The translations under genes and the position numbers were made by a program. From positions 2,790,001 through 2,854,000 of the forward strand of contig OZ251549.1 of the NCBI GenBank assembly GCA_965243415.1: 64,000 bases of DNA. The letters run 5' to 3'. The DNA is from G965204755 sp965243415. Lineage in GTDB: Bacteria; Acidobacteriota; Vicinamibacteria; Marinacidobacterales; Marinacidobacteraceae. The notes beneath the pieces are model-generated. The model was not told where the DNA came from and did not search any database. It saw nothing but the letters and a program-made list of their open reading frames with translations. Positions 43,036 to 50,482 of the stretch are shown one piece after another. Position 1 is the stretch's first letter. Every line of letters starts with the position of its first letter.

Positions 43036-46000
43036 TCACCCATCCATCTCGAACCGGAACCGATCGATGGCGCCCTTCGTCGGTCGGCGGGGCCGACCGC
43101 TCCCTTCCGGCGCGGGAATCGAGCCGGGACCTTCCCGTTGAGCGGGGACGGTCTCGTCGGGGCCGGCGAGGGCCGGCGGCCGGTCGGGCTCCGCGTCGCG
43201 GCCCTCATCGGGCTCTTCCTCCTCTTCCTGGGCGGGATCGGCGGACTCAGCGACGGTTTCGAGGGTCTGGGGTCCGGTCTGCTGGACCGGTTCTTCGAAG
43301 CCTCCACGAACCCGGTCCTGGGCCTGCTGGTGGGCATGTTGGCCACGACCCTGCTCCAGAGTTCGTCGGTCACCAGTTCGCTCATCGTCGCCCTGGTCGC
43401 CGCGCCGGTCTCGCCGCTGCCCTTCGAGAGCGCCATTCCGATGGTGATGGGCGCGAACATCGGCACCACGGTCACGAACACCTTCGCTGCGCTGGGGCAC
43501 CTGCGGGACCGCGAACAACTGCGGCGGGCGTTCGCGGTCGCCACCTGCCACGACCTGTTCAACCTGCTGGCGGTCGCGATCCTGCTCCCGCTCGAAGTGG
43601 TCACCGGGCTGCTCGCCCGGCTCTCGACCGCGCTGGTGGCCCTCCTCGGCGGCTTCGGCGGGGCCGGGTTCGAGTACCGGAGCCCGATCGAGGGGATCCT
43701 CTCGCTCGTCCCGGCGCCGTTCTTCCGGCTGGCGCGGGAGGTCGCCGGCGAGGGACCCCTGGCGGCCGGTATCGGCAGCGTGCTGTCCGCGTCCCTCATC
43801 GTGGTCAGCCTCGGATTGATCGTGCGGACACTCCGGGGACTCGCCGCCGAGAGCGCCCGGGACTCGGTCCATCGCGTCCTCGGGCGGAACGCGTTGCTCA
43901 CCGTGGCCGTCGGGGCTCTGGTCACCATGGTGGTGCAGTCGAGTTCGGTGACCACCTCGTTGCTGGTCCCGCTGGCCGCGGCCGGGCTCCTGACGCTCGA
44001 GGACGCCTTCCCGGTGACTCTCGGCGCCAACATCGGGACCACCGTCACCGCGTTCTTCGCGGCGCTCGCGGTCTCCGGACCCAATGCGGCGTGGGGTCTC
44101 CAACTCGCCGTGGTGCACCTGCTGTTCAACGTGATCGGGATCGCTCTCATCTACCCGGTGCGGCGGGTCCGGGAGATCCCGTTGGCCGGGGCGCGTTTTC
44201 TGGCCCAGGTGGCAGTGCGCCGCCGATCCGCGGCTGCCGCCTATGTGATCGGCATCTTCTACGGTCTTCCGGCGCTGCTGCTGTTCCTGACCCGTTCCTT
44301 CGGGAACTGAGGCCGGGCCGGGGACCGACGGAGTCCCCGGGTCGGCGCCGGCCCCGGTCACCCGCACCACTTCGGTGATCGTGGTCTCGCCGGAGAGCAG
44401 CAGGCGGAGGGCCGCCTGTCGCAGGCTCCGGCAGCCCCGGCTGCGGGCGTAGCCGGCGATCGCCGCCGCGTCGGCGCCCTCCAGGATGCGGGCGGCGCCG
44501 CCGGGGTCGATCTCCATCACCTCGAAGACGCCTCGTCGGCCCCGATACCCGCTGTCCCGGCAGCGCACGCAGCCGTGGCCGTGGCGCGTCACCCGGCCGG
44601 CGATCTCCGGGACAGCGAGCGCTTCGGCGTCCTCGACGGTGATCCGGGTCTCGTGCGCGCATCTCCGACAGACGGTGCGGACCAGCCGCTGCGCCAGCAC
44701 GCCGATGAGGGTGGTGCTGATGAGGAACCGGGGCACGCCCAGGTCGGCCAGGCGGGTCACCGAAGAGGCGGCGTCGTTGGTGTGCAGGGTGGACAGCACC
44801 AGATGGCCGGTGAGCGCCGCCTGGACCGCCATCTCCGCGGTCTCCGGATCCCGGATCTCCCCGACCATCAGGATGTCCGGGTCCTGGCGCAGGACGCTCC
44901 GGATCGCGGCCGCGAAGGTGAAGTCGATCCGGGGATGGACCTGGACCTGGCTCAGCCCGGGCTGCACCAACTCCACCGGATCCTCGATGGTGATCACATT
45001 CACTTCGGGCGTGGCCACCTGCCGCAGCACCGAGTAGAGGGTCGTGGTCTTGCCGCTGCCGGTGGGGCCGGTGACCAGCAGCAGGCCTTCGCGCCGGCCG
45101 AGCATGGCGCGGAGGCGGGCGTCGTCGTCTTCGGCCAGGCGCAGTTGTTCGAGGGAGGAGACCAGGGCGGCGGGGTCGAACACCCGGAGCACCGCCTTCT
45201 CCCCGAAGACCGTGGGCAGGGTGGAGACCCGCAGTTCGATCTCCTTCTCCCCCTCGATCCGCTTGAACCTCCCGTCCTGGGGACGCCGTTTCTCGGCGAT
45301 GTCCAGGCCGCTCAGCATCTTGATGCGGCTGACCACGGCGCGATAGACGATCCGCGGGAAGGTGTGCATGGTGCGGAGGACTCCGTCCACCCGGAACCGG
45401 ACCGCCGCGCGGTCCCGCTTCGGTTCGAGATGGATGTCGGAGGCGCGCTGTTCGAAGGCCTGCCGCAGGATCGAGTCGAGCGCCGAGACCACCGGCCGGG
45501 TCGTCGGCTCGAGATCGTCGCCGGCGTCCGCTTCCGAGATGGACCCGCGGGCGCCGATCTCCTCCGCGCCGCTGTCCTCTCCTTCGAGTTCCGTCTCGGC
45601 GGCGCGGAGGGAAGTGCGCAGGTTGTAGAGACTGCCGTTGACACTCTCGATGTCCGATCGGGTGGCGACCACCACCTCCACTTCGACGCCCAGGTAGCGT
45701 TCGAGGTCGTCGATGGCGGCGCGCTCGTAGGGGTTCGCGACGGCGACCGTCAGGGCGCCGCCCTCCTTGGAGAGCGCACAGATGGTGTGCCGCCGGGCGA
45801 AGGGCGCCGGGAGGGCGCCGGTCACCACTTCCGGGTTCAGTTCTGCCGGGTTGATCGCCCGGAAGGGAAGCCCGACATCCTTCGCCGCGGACTGGGCGAT
45901 GTCCTCTTCGGAGACGATCCCTTCCGCCAGGAGCGCCCGTTGGTGTGACTCCGCCGGCATCTCTCCGATGCGGGCGGCAGCCCGGTCGGCCTCGGCGGGG

Positions 46001-46068
46001 ATGCGGTTCTCCCGACGCAGGAGTTCGAGGATCCCCGGGATCGGAGCGGCCCCGGCGAGCGGTTTCAT
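43036..46068 (-). CDS. gspE: GspE/PilB-type secretion ATPase, frame without a normal stop
   Basis: Hexameric ATPase of type II secretion or type IV pilus assembly. N-terminal MshEN-like region (to ~150), ATPase core with Walker A GPTGSGKT (residues 333-341), Asp box ITIEDPVE, Walker B ILMVGEIRDPETAEM and His-box LSTLHTNDAA. The four-Cys zinc site is C467, C470, C500 and C503. The conserved domain ends at TTITEVVRVT (residue ~571, near 44356), where homologues stop, yet this frame has no stop until 43036. The extra ~439 residues are antisense to the whole Na/Pi gene and have no domain character. The functional product probably ends near 44330 by a frameshift or sequence error. No other secretion genes are present. 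Confidence 0.85.
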   Translation of the reverse strand: MKPLAGAAPIPGILELLRRENRIPAEADRAAARIGEMPAESHQRALLAEGIVSEEDIAQSAAKDVGLPFRAINPAELNPEVVTGALPAPFARRHTICALSKEGGALTVAVANPYERAAIDDLERYLGVEVEVVVATRSDIESVNGSLYNLRTSLRAAETELEGEDSGAEEIGARGSISEADAGDDLEPTTRPVVSALDSILRQAFEQRASDIHLEPKRDRAAVRFRVDGVLRTMHTFPRIVYRAVVSRIKMLSGLDIAEKRRPQDGRFKRIEGEKEIELRVSTLPTVFGEKAVLRVFDPAALVSSLEQLRLAEDDDARLRAMLGRREGLLLVTGPTGSGKTTTLYSVLRQVATPEVNVITIEDPVELVQPGLSQVQVHPRIDFTFAAAIRSVLRQDPDILMVGEIRDPETAEMAVQAALTGHLVLSTLHTNDAASSVTRLADLGVPRFLISTTLIGVLAQRLVRTVCRRCAHETRITVEDAEALAVPEIAGRVTRHGHGCVRCRDSGYRGRRGVFEVMEIDPGGAARILEGADAAAIAGYARSRGCRSLRQAALRLLLSGETTITEVVRVTGAGADPGTPSVPGPASVPEGTGQEQQQRRKTVEDADHIGGSRGSAAHCHLGQKTRPGQRDLPDPPHRVDESDPDHVEQQVHHGELETPRRIGSGDRERREERGDGGPDVGAESHREGVLERQEPGRGQRDQQRGGHRTRLHHHGDQSPDGHGEQRVPPEDAMDRVPGALGGESPECPHDQSEADHDEGRGQHAADTGRQGSLAGDLPRQPEERRRDEREDPLDRAPVLEPGPAEAAEEGHQRGREPGEQPGDHFEREQDRDRQQVEQVVAGGDRERPPQLFAVPQVPQRSEGVRDRGADVRAHHHRNGALEGQRRDRRGDQGDDERTGDRRTLEQGRGQHAHQQAQDRVRGGFEEPVQQTGPQTLETVAESADPAQEEEEEPDEGRDAEPDRPPALAGPDETVPAQREGPGSIPAPEGSGRPRRPTKGAIDRFRFEMDG
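43138..44310 (+). CDS. Na+/phosphate cotransporter (NptA/PhoU-less SLC34-like)
   Basis: 390 aa. Two inverted repeats with the family motif QSSSVTSS and QSSSVTTS (LLQSSSVTSSLIVALVAA and VVQSSSVTTSLLVPLAAAG), each followed by GANIGTTVT. About eight to ten membrane helices. No PhoU domain at the C-terminus. Start TTG 43138 is the first possible codon in the frame and overlaps a 24-codon upstream frame (TTGA). The whole gene lies antisense to the gspE frame extension; its homology motifs show that it is the real coding strand here. Confidence 0.88.
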   Translation: MSGDGLVGAGEGRRPVGLRVAALIGLFLLFLGGIGGLSDGFEGLGSGLLDRFFEASTNPVLGLLVGMLATTLLQSSSVTSSLIVALVAAPVSPLPFESAIPMVMGANIGTTVTNTFAALGHLRDREQLRRAFAVATCHDLFNLLAVAILLPLEVVTGLLARLSTALVALLGGFGGAGFEYRSPIEGILSLVPAPFFRLAREVAGEGPLAAGIGSVLSASLIVVSLGLIVRTLRGLAAESARDSVHRVLGRNALLTVAVGALVTMVVQSSSVTTSLLVPLAAAGLLTLEDAFPVTLGANIGTTVTAFFAALAVSGPNAAWGLQLAVVHLLFNVIGIALIYPVRRVREIPLAGARFLAQVAVRRRSAAAAYVIGIFYGLPALLLFLTRSFGN

Positions 46069-46300
46069 CGCGGAGTTCCCGCTTCGGCGCGGCGCCGAGG
46101 CGGCGCGCGATGCGGAGGAGGCGTTCGGCGCATACCGGGTAAGGACGCGATCCGGCGCGGATCTGCCCGCTTCGCCGCCCCGGCGCGGATAACCTTGTCG
46201 TTTGGGCGGTCGGGTGGTGCACTCGGGGCCGCCGTACCGACCGCGTTCGCGCCGCTTCCGGCGGGGGAACGAGCCGGGGCTGCCGGCGCCCCGGGCAGGG

Positions 46301-46324
46301 GTCGGCCCGTCTCGAGGGGCCGAC
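46301..46324 (-). terminator. Stem-loop downstream of the ureohydrolase gene
   Basis: GTCGGCCC and GGGCCGAC form a perfect 8-bp stem with an 8-nt loop. It follows the minus-strand gene ending at 46360 and precedes gspE. There is no T-tract, so termination is a guess. Confidence 0.35.
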
Positions 46325-46359
46325 GATCGGTCGGGGGAGGCCCGGCGTCGGGGCCGGAC

Positions 46360-47259
46360 TCAGGAACCGCCGCCGAGGACGACGGCGATCGCCTCGTGGA
46401 CCAGGCGAGCGGCGAGGACCAGGGTGCGGTCGTCGTCCCGGCGCGGACAGGCTTCCACCACATCCATTCCCGCGAGACGGAAGCCGCGTTCGCGGATCTC
46501 GTGGATCAGGTCCAGACCGGCGCGGGCGGAGAGCCCGCCGGGCACCGGGTGCGCCACTCCCGGCGCGTAGGCCGGGTCGAAGCCGTCCAGGTCCACCGTC
46601 AGGTAGAGGGCGGCGCCGGCCGGCAGGTGGGCCAGGAGGTCGCCGGAGCGCCGTTCGGCCTCCCGGGCCGTGATCGGGATCACCCGATCCCCCTCCGCCT
46701 CGCGCACTTCCCGCTGGAGCGCGGTCTCCGTGCGGACCCCGATCTGCGTGAGGGTGGTCATCACGGGGATCTCCAGCAGACGCGCCGCCACGCAGGCGTG
46801 CGAGTGGGGGTTCCCGTCGAAGTCGGGGTGCATATCCGGGTGGGCGTCCCACTGCACCACTGCGATTCCGCCGGCGAACTCCTCCCGCCCGGCGTAGGCG
46901 GAGAACAGCGCCGGCGTGATCGCGTGGTCGCCGCCCAGGATGAAGGGAACCCGGCCGCGATCCAATTCCTGCGCCACCGCGGCCCGGTACCGGACGCAGT
47001 CCTCCGGGAAACCGGCCCCCGACGGCCGCAGGTCGCCGCGGTCGAAGACGCGGCCGCTGCAGTCCACGCCGCTCTCGGAGGCCGGGTTGAAGCAGGAGCC
47101 GTCGTACGCCGCCCGGATCCGCGGGGGCGCGCCGGCGCAGGTGTCCTCGCAACTGGACTGCGTCGCGTCCATGACTCCGAGCAGCGATACGGGCGCGTCC
47201 GCCTCCGTTCCCGGAGGAGCGAGGAGACCGCCGAAGGCGATCCGGTCCGGGCGCTTCAC
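46360..47259 (-). CDS. Ureohydrolase (agmatinase/arginase/formiminoglutamase family)
   Basis: 299 aa from GTG 47259. The binuclear Mn ligands are all present: GGDH (His112), DAHPD (Asp138, His140, Asp142) and DLDGFDP (Asp223, Asp225). FSAYAGREEFAGGIAVVQWDAHPDM and HPVPGGLSARAGLDLIHEIRERGF are typical of the arginase superfamily. Several Cys in the N-terminal third (SSCEDTCAG) are unusual. Arginase, agmatinase and guanidino-acid hydrolases share these motifs, so the substrate is open. Translationally coupled (GTGA) to the aldehyde dehydrogenase. Confidence 0.88.
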   Translation of the reverse strand: MKRPDRIAFGGLLAPPGTEADAPVSLLGVMDATQSSCEDTCAGAPPRIRAAYDGSCFNPASESGVDCSGRVFDRGDLRPSGAGFPEDCVRYRAAVAQELDRGRVPFILGGDHAITPALFSAYAGREEFAGGIAVVQWDAHPDMHPDFDGNPHSHACVAARLLEIPVMTTLTQIGVRTETALQREVREAEGDRVIPITAREAERRSGDLLAHLPAGAALYLTVDLDGFDPAYAPGVAHPVPGGLSARAGLDLIHEIRERGFRLAGMDVVEACPRRDDDRTLVLAARLVHEAIAVVLGGGS

Positions 47260-48815
47260 TGCGGCGGATCCTCTTTCGGGAACAACTCCTCGAGGAGCGC
47301 CGGGTCCCCCTGGACGGCGGTGCGGGCGAGGAAGGGCGCGAGGGCGCGCCGGCCGCCGAGTTCCTCGCCGCCGCCGGCGCGGCCGGGGCCGCCGTGGACG
47401 AGTTGGGGCACCGCGATCCCGTGTCCGGTGGTCTCTTCGAGAGCCCGGCCGGACATCGTCAGGACCCGGCCGTTCCACGGAGCGGCGGCGAGCGTGAACC
47501 GGCGCAGGAAGGCGGCGTCCTCGCTGAAGACCGAGGTCACCAGGCTGCCGCCCCCGGCGCGGCAGGCGGCGACCGCTCCGTCGGCGTCGTCGCCGGGGAG
47601 GAGCGTCACCACCGGGCCGAAGACCTCGACCCGGTGGACGGCGCGGGGTCGGCAGCCGGGCCGCAACCGCAGCCCCAGCGGCGCGAAGAAGGCGCCCCCG
47701 GTCCCGCTCGCCGGGGCCGGGGGCAGGGCGCCTTCGGCGAACACCTCCGCTTCCTCCCGCAGGAGCCGCACTCCTTCGCGCGCGGCCGCGACCGCTTCGA
47801 GGTCCACCAGGGGGCCCATCTCGGTCTCCGGCGCGCGGGGATCCCCGACGCGGATCGCGCGGATCTCGGCGGCGAGTTCCTCCGCGAAGGAATCGGTCTC
47901 CCGGGCCGGCAACAGGACCCGGCGAATGGCGGTGCACTTCTGCCCCGCCTTGACGGACAGCTCCCGACGGACCTCGCGGAGCAGCGCCGCCCGCGCCGCG
48001 GAGCCGGGAACGCCGTCGGGACCGAGAACGGCGGCGTTCAGGGAATCGGCCTCGACATTGACCCGGACCGACCGGCTCACGATCCGGGGATGGGAGCGGA
48101 TCCGGTTCCCGGTCTCCGCCGACCCGGTGAACAGGACCGTGTCCTGGCTGCCGAGATGGTCGAGGAGATCCCCCGCCGGACCGACGAGCAGTTGCAGGCT
48201 GCCCTCCGGCAGTTCCCCGGATTCGAGCATCCGCTCCACGATCCGGAAGGTGAGGAGCGCGGTGCGGGTGGCGGGCTTGATGAGCGTCGGCACGCCGGCG
48301 AGGAGCGCCGGGCCCAACTTCTCGAGCGGCCCCCACACCGGGAAGTTGTAGGCGTTGATCTGGACGGCGATTCCCTCGCGGGGGGTGAGCAGATGCCTTC
48401 CGGCGAAGCCGCCGCCCCGGGACAGGGGCTCCTCGGGGCCGTCGGACAGGAAGTCGGCGTCGGGGTGCGAGGCGCCGAGCCGTCCGTAGTAGGCGAGGGT
48501 CGAGATCCCGCCGTCCACATCGTGCCGGGCGTCGACTCCGGTGGCCCCGTAAGTCCGGGCGAGGGCGCGGAACTCTTCGCGGTGGGCGCGGAGCGCGGCC
48601 GCGAGCCGGGACACGAGCGCCCCCCGCTCCCGGAAGGTGCATTTCCGCAGCGCCGGGCCGCCCCGTTCCCGGCCCCAGGCGACGGCGGCGCCGAGATCGT
48701 GCCCGCCGGTGCGGAAGCGGGCCACCGCCTCGCCGGTGGCCGGGTCCGCGGCGGTCTGCTCGGGGCTGTCGCCGGAGCGCCACTGTCCGGCGAGGTAACT
48801 GCGCAGCGTGAGCAT
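47256..48815 (-). CDS. PaaZ-type aldehyde dehydrogenase (dehydrogenase domain only)
   Basis: 519 aa. The N-terminus LRSYLAGQW, then GGPALRKCTFRERGALVSRL, DVDGGISTLAYYGRLG and NAYNFPVWGPLEKLGPALLAGVP match the ALDH half of PaaZ (oxepin-CoA hydrolase/semialdehyde dehydrogenase). The catalytic Cys is Cys294 in AGQKCTAIRR, with Glu255 in NVEADSLN. The MaoC-like hydratase half of PaaZ is absent, and no other phenylacetate genes are in the window. It may oxidise a semialdehyde produced in amine or guanidino-compound breakdown, given coupling to the ureohydrolase; that is inference. TAGAAT lies 24 nt before the ATG. Confidence 0.85.
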   Translation of the reverse strand: MLTLRSYLAGQWRSGDSPEQTAADPATGEAVARFRTGGHDLGAAVAWGRERGGPALRKCTFRERGALVSRLAAALRAHREEFRALARTYGATGVDARHDVDGGISTLAYYGRLGASHPDADFLSDGPEEPLSRGGGFAGRHLLTPREGIAVQINAYNFPVWGPLEKLGPALLAGVPTLIKPATRTALLTFRIVERMLESGELPEGSLQLLVGPAGDLLDHLGSQDTVLFTGSAETGNRIRSHPRIVSRSVRVNVEADSLNAAVLGPDGVPGSAARAALLREVRRELSVKAGQKCTAIRRVLLPARETDSFAEELAAEIRAIRVGDPRAPETEMGPLVDLEAVAAAREGVRLLREEAEVFAEGALPPAPASGTGGAFFAPLGLRLRPGCRPRAVHRVEVFGPVVTLLPGDDADGAVAACRAGGGSLVTSVFSEDAAFLRRFTLAAAPWNGRVLTMSGRALEETTGHGIAVPQLVHGGPGRAGGGEELGGRRALAPFLARTAVQGDPALLEELFPKEDPPQ

Positions 48816-48839
48816 GGTTGCGGACGGGGAAGGCAGGGA

Positions 48840-48845
48840 ATTCTA
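48840..48845 (-). promoter_or_regulatory. -10-like TAGAAT for the aldehyde dehydrogenase operon
   Basis: Minus-strand TAGAAT (five of six to consensus), 24 nt before ATG 48815, divergent from TAGTCT at 48908-48913. Confidence 0.5.
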
Positions 48846-48907
48846 GGGACGAACGGCGGTTCGCGGGGCGGCGCGTCGCCGGGGCTCCCCCACGGCAGCG
48901 GGATTGT

Positions 48908-48913
48908 TAGTCT
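48908..48913 (+). promoter_or_regulatory. -10-like TAGTCT for the NUDIX-MBL gene, predicted leaderless
   Basis: TAGTCT ends 8 nt before TTG 48922. An upstream TTG at 48904 would lie on or ahead of this element, so 48922 is preferred. Confidence 0.45.
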
Positions 48914-48921
48914 CCGGCCCC

Positions 48922-50442
48922 TTGCCCGCCCCGGTTCGCGCCGCCGTCGCCGTCATCCTGACCCGGGAACCGGACGGACGGCGCGGCCGCCCGGCCTCGG
49001 AGAACGCCGAAGTGCTGCTGGTGCGGCGGTCGCCGCGGTTGCGGGCGTTCCCCGGCCTGTGGGCTTTTCCCGGGGGCACGGTGAAGGCGGCGGACGGCGC
49101 GGCGCCGGTTCGGGGCGCTTCGTCGCCGGAGGAAGCCGGGCGGCTGGCCGCCGGGGTGCGCGAAGTGTTCGAGGAGACCGGCGTCCGCCTGTTCCGGACC
49201 GGACCGGACCTCGAGGCCGGGGCGAGCGAGTCCCTGCGCGACCGCCTGTTGCGGGACGAAGATTCCTTCCCCGGCCTCCTCCGGGAATGCGAGGGGGAGA
49301 TCCTCGCCGAGGATTTCGCCCCGGCCGCCGCGCTCACGACTTCGGCGGCCTGGCCGTACCGGTTCGACACCCGCTTCTACCGGGCCGCGCTGCCCCGGGG
49401 GCAGACCGTTTCCATCCGGCCGGGCGAAGTCGTGGACTCGGTCTGGCTGCGCCCGGAGGAGGCCCTCGACCGCTGGCGGCGCGGCCTCCTCCCCCTGCCG
49501 CCGCCGACCATCGGCCTGCTGGAGAGATGGTCGCCGGACGAGGCGGAGTTCCGGCGCCGGAACCGACCGGCCCGGGGCGCCGTGCCGGTGCGGTACTCGC
49601 CGGGGGTCTGGGTGATCCCCTGCCGGACTCCCACCCTGCCGCCGGCGACCCATACGAACGCGATCCTGGTGGGAGGGGAGGACCGGTACCTCATCGACCC
49701 CGCGCCCGAGGACCCGGGCGAGCGCGAGTCGCTGTTCCGTCAGGTGGACGGCCTCCTCGACCGCGGCGCCCGGCTGCGGGCGGTGCTGGTGACCCACCAT
49801 CACCGCGATCACATCGGATCGGTGGCCCGGGCGGCGGCGAGATACGGGGTCCCCGTCGGCGCCCATCCGGAGACCCTGGCCCGACTCCCGGAGGCTGACG
49901 GGCCCACGGGGACCCTTCCGCTCCGGGGCGGGGAAACCCTGCCGCTCGGGGAGGCCCCCGACGGGAGTTCCGGCTGGACTCTCTCCGTCCGCTTCGTTCC
50001 CGGCCACGCTCCCGGGCACCTGGCGTTCGAGGAGAGCCGCTACGGTGCCCTGATGCTCGGGGACATGGTCTCCTCGGTCTCCTCGATCCTCATCTCTCCC
50101 GAGGACGGGGATCTCGCCGACTACATGGCGTCGCTGCGCCGGCTCGCCGCGGAGTGCCGCGGCGCGGCCTATCCCGGGCACGGGGTCCCGGTGGTCGCCG
50201 GCAGGGAGTTGCTGGAGCGGCAGGTGCGGCACCGGGAGGCGCGCGAGGAACGGCTGCTCTCCGCCCTCGACGGGGAACTCCGCGAACTCGTCGAACTGGG
50301 CCGCCGGGTGTATCCCGAGTCGGAAGTGCCGGGTTCCGGTCCGGTTCGGGACCTGGCGCTCGTCTCCCTCGAGTCCGGCCTGCTGAAGTTGCGGAAGGAG
50401 AACCGGGCGCGCGAGCGCGGAGGCCGTTGGGCCGCCGCCTGA
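48922..50442 (+). CDS. NUDIX hydrolase fused to metallo-beta-lactamase hydrolase
   Basis: 506 aa from TTG 48922. Residues ~1-220: NUDIX domain with VLLVRRSPRLRAFPGLWAFPGG and REVFEETG (80-87); the Nudix box is stretched by an insert between GG and REVFEETG, as in the NUDT19/RppH-distant group that uses acyl-CoA-like substrates. Residues ~225-500: MBL domain with THTNAILVGGEDRYLIDP, THHHRDHIGS (292-297), VPGHAPGHLAFE, LGDMVSS and AYPGHG, the pattern of LACTB2-like endoribonucleases and glyoxalase-II relatives, ending in a winged-helix-like tail. The substrate of either half is unknown. Confidence 0.85.
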   Translation: MPAPVRAAVAVILTREPDGRRGRPASENAEVLLVRRSPRLRAFPGLWAFPGGTVKAADGAAPVRGASSPEEAGRLAAGVREVFEETGVRLFRTGPDLEAGASESLRDRLLRDEDSFPGLLRECEGEILAEDFAPAAALTTSAAWPYRFDTRFYRAALPRGQTVSIRPGEVVDSVWLRPEEALDRWRRGLLPLPPPTIGLLERWSPDEAEFRRRNRPARGAVPVRYSPGVWVIPCRTPTLPPATHTNAILVGGEDRYLIDPAPEDPGERESLFRQVDGLLDRGARLRAVLVTHHHRDHIGSVARAAARYGVPVGAHPETLARLPEADGPTGTLPLRGGETLPLGEAPDGSSGWTLSVRFVPGHAPGHLAFEESRYGALMLGDMVSSVSSILISPEDGDLADYMASLRRLAAECRGAAYPGHGVPVVAGRELLERQVRHREAREERLLSALDGELRELVELGRRVYPESEVPGSGPVRDLALVSLESGLLKLRKENRARERGGRWAAA

Positions 50443-50482
50443 AACCCGGCTTCGGCGGCGTCCGCGGGCGGGCGGAGCGGGG

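Noticed and set aside
43036..46068. A novel 1010-aa GspE with a functional C-terminal domain.
   Set aside because: The tail is antisense to a conserved transporter and has no domain-like composition; loss of the stop is the simpler reading.
48904..48906. TTG 48904 as start of the NUDIX-MBL gene.
   Set aside because: It lies at or upstream of the presumed -10 hexamer; TTG 48922 keeps all conserved sequence and fits the leaderless spacing.
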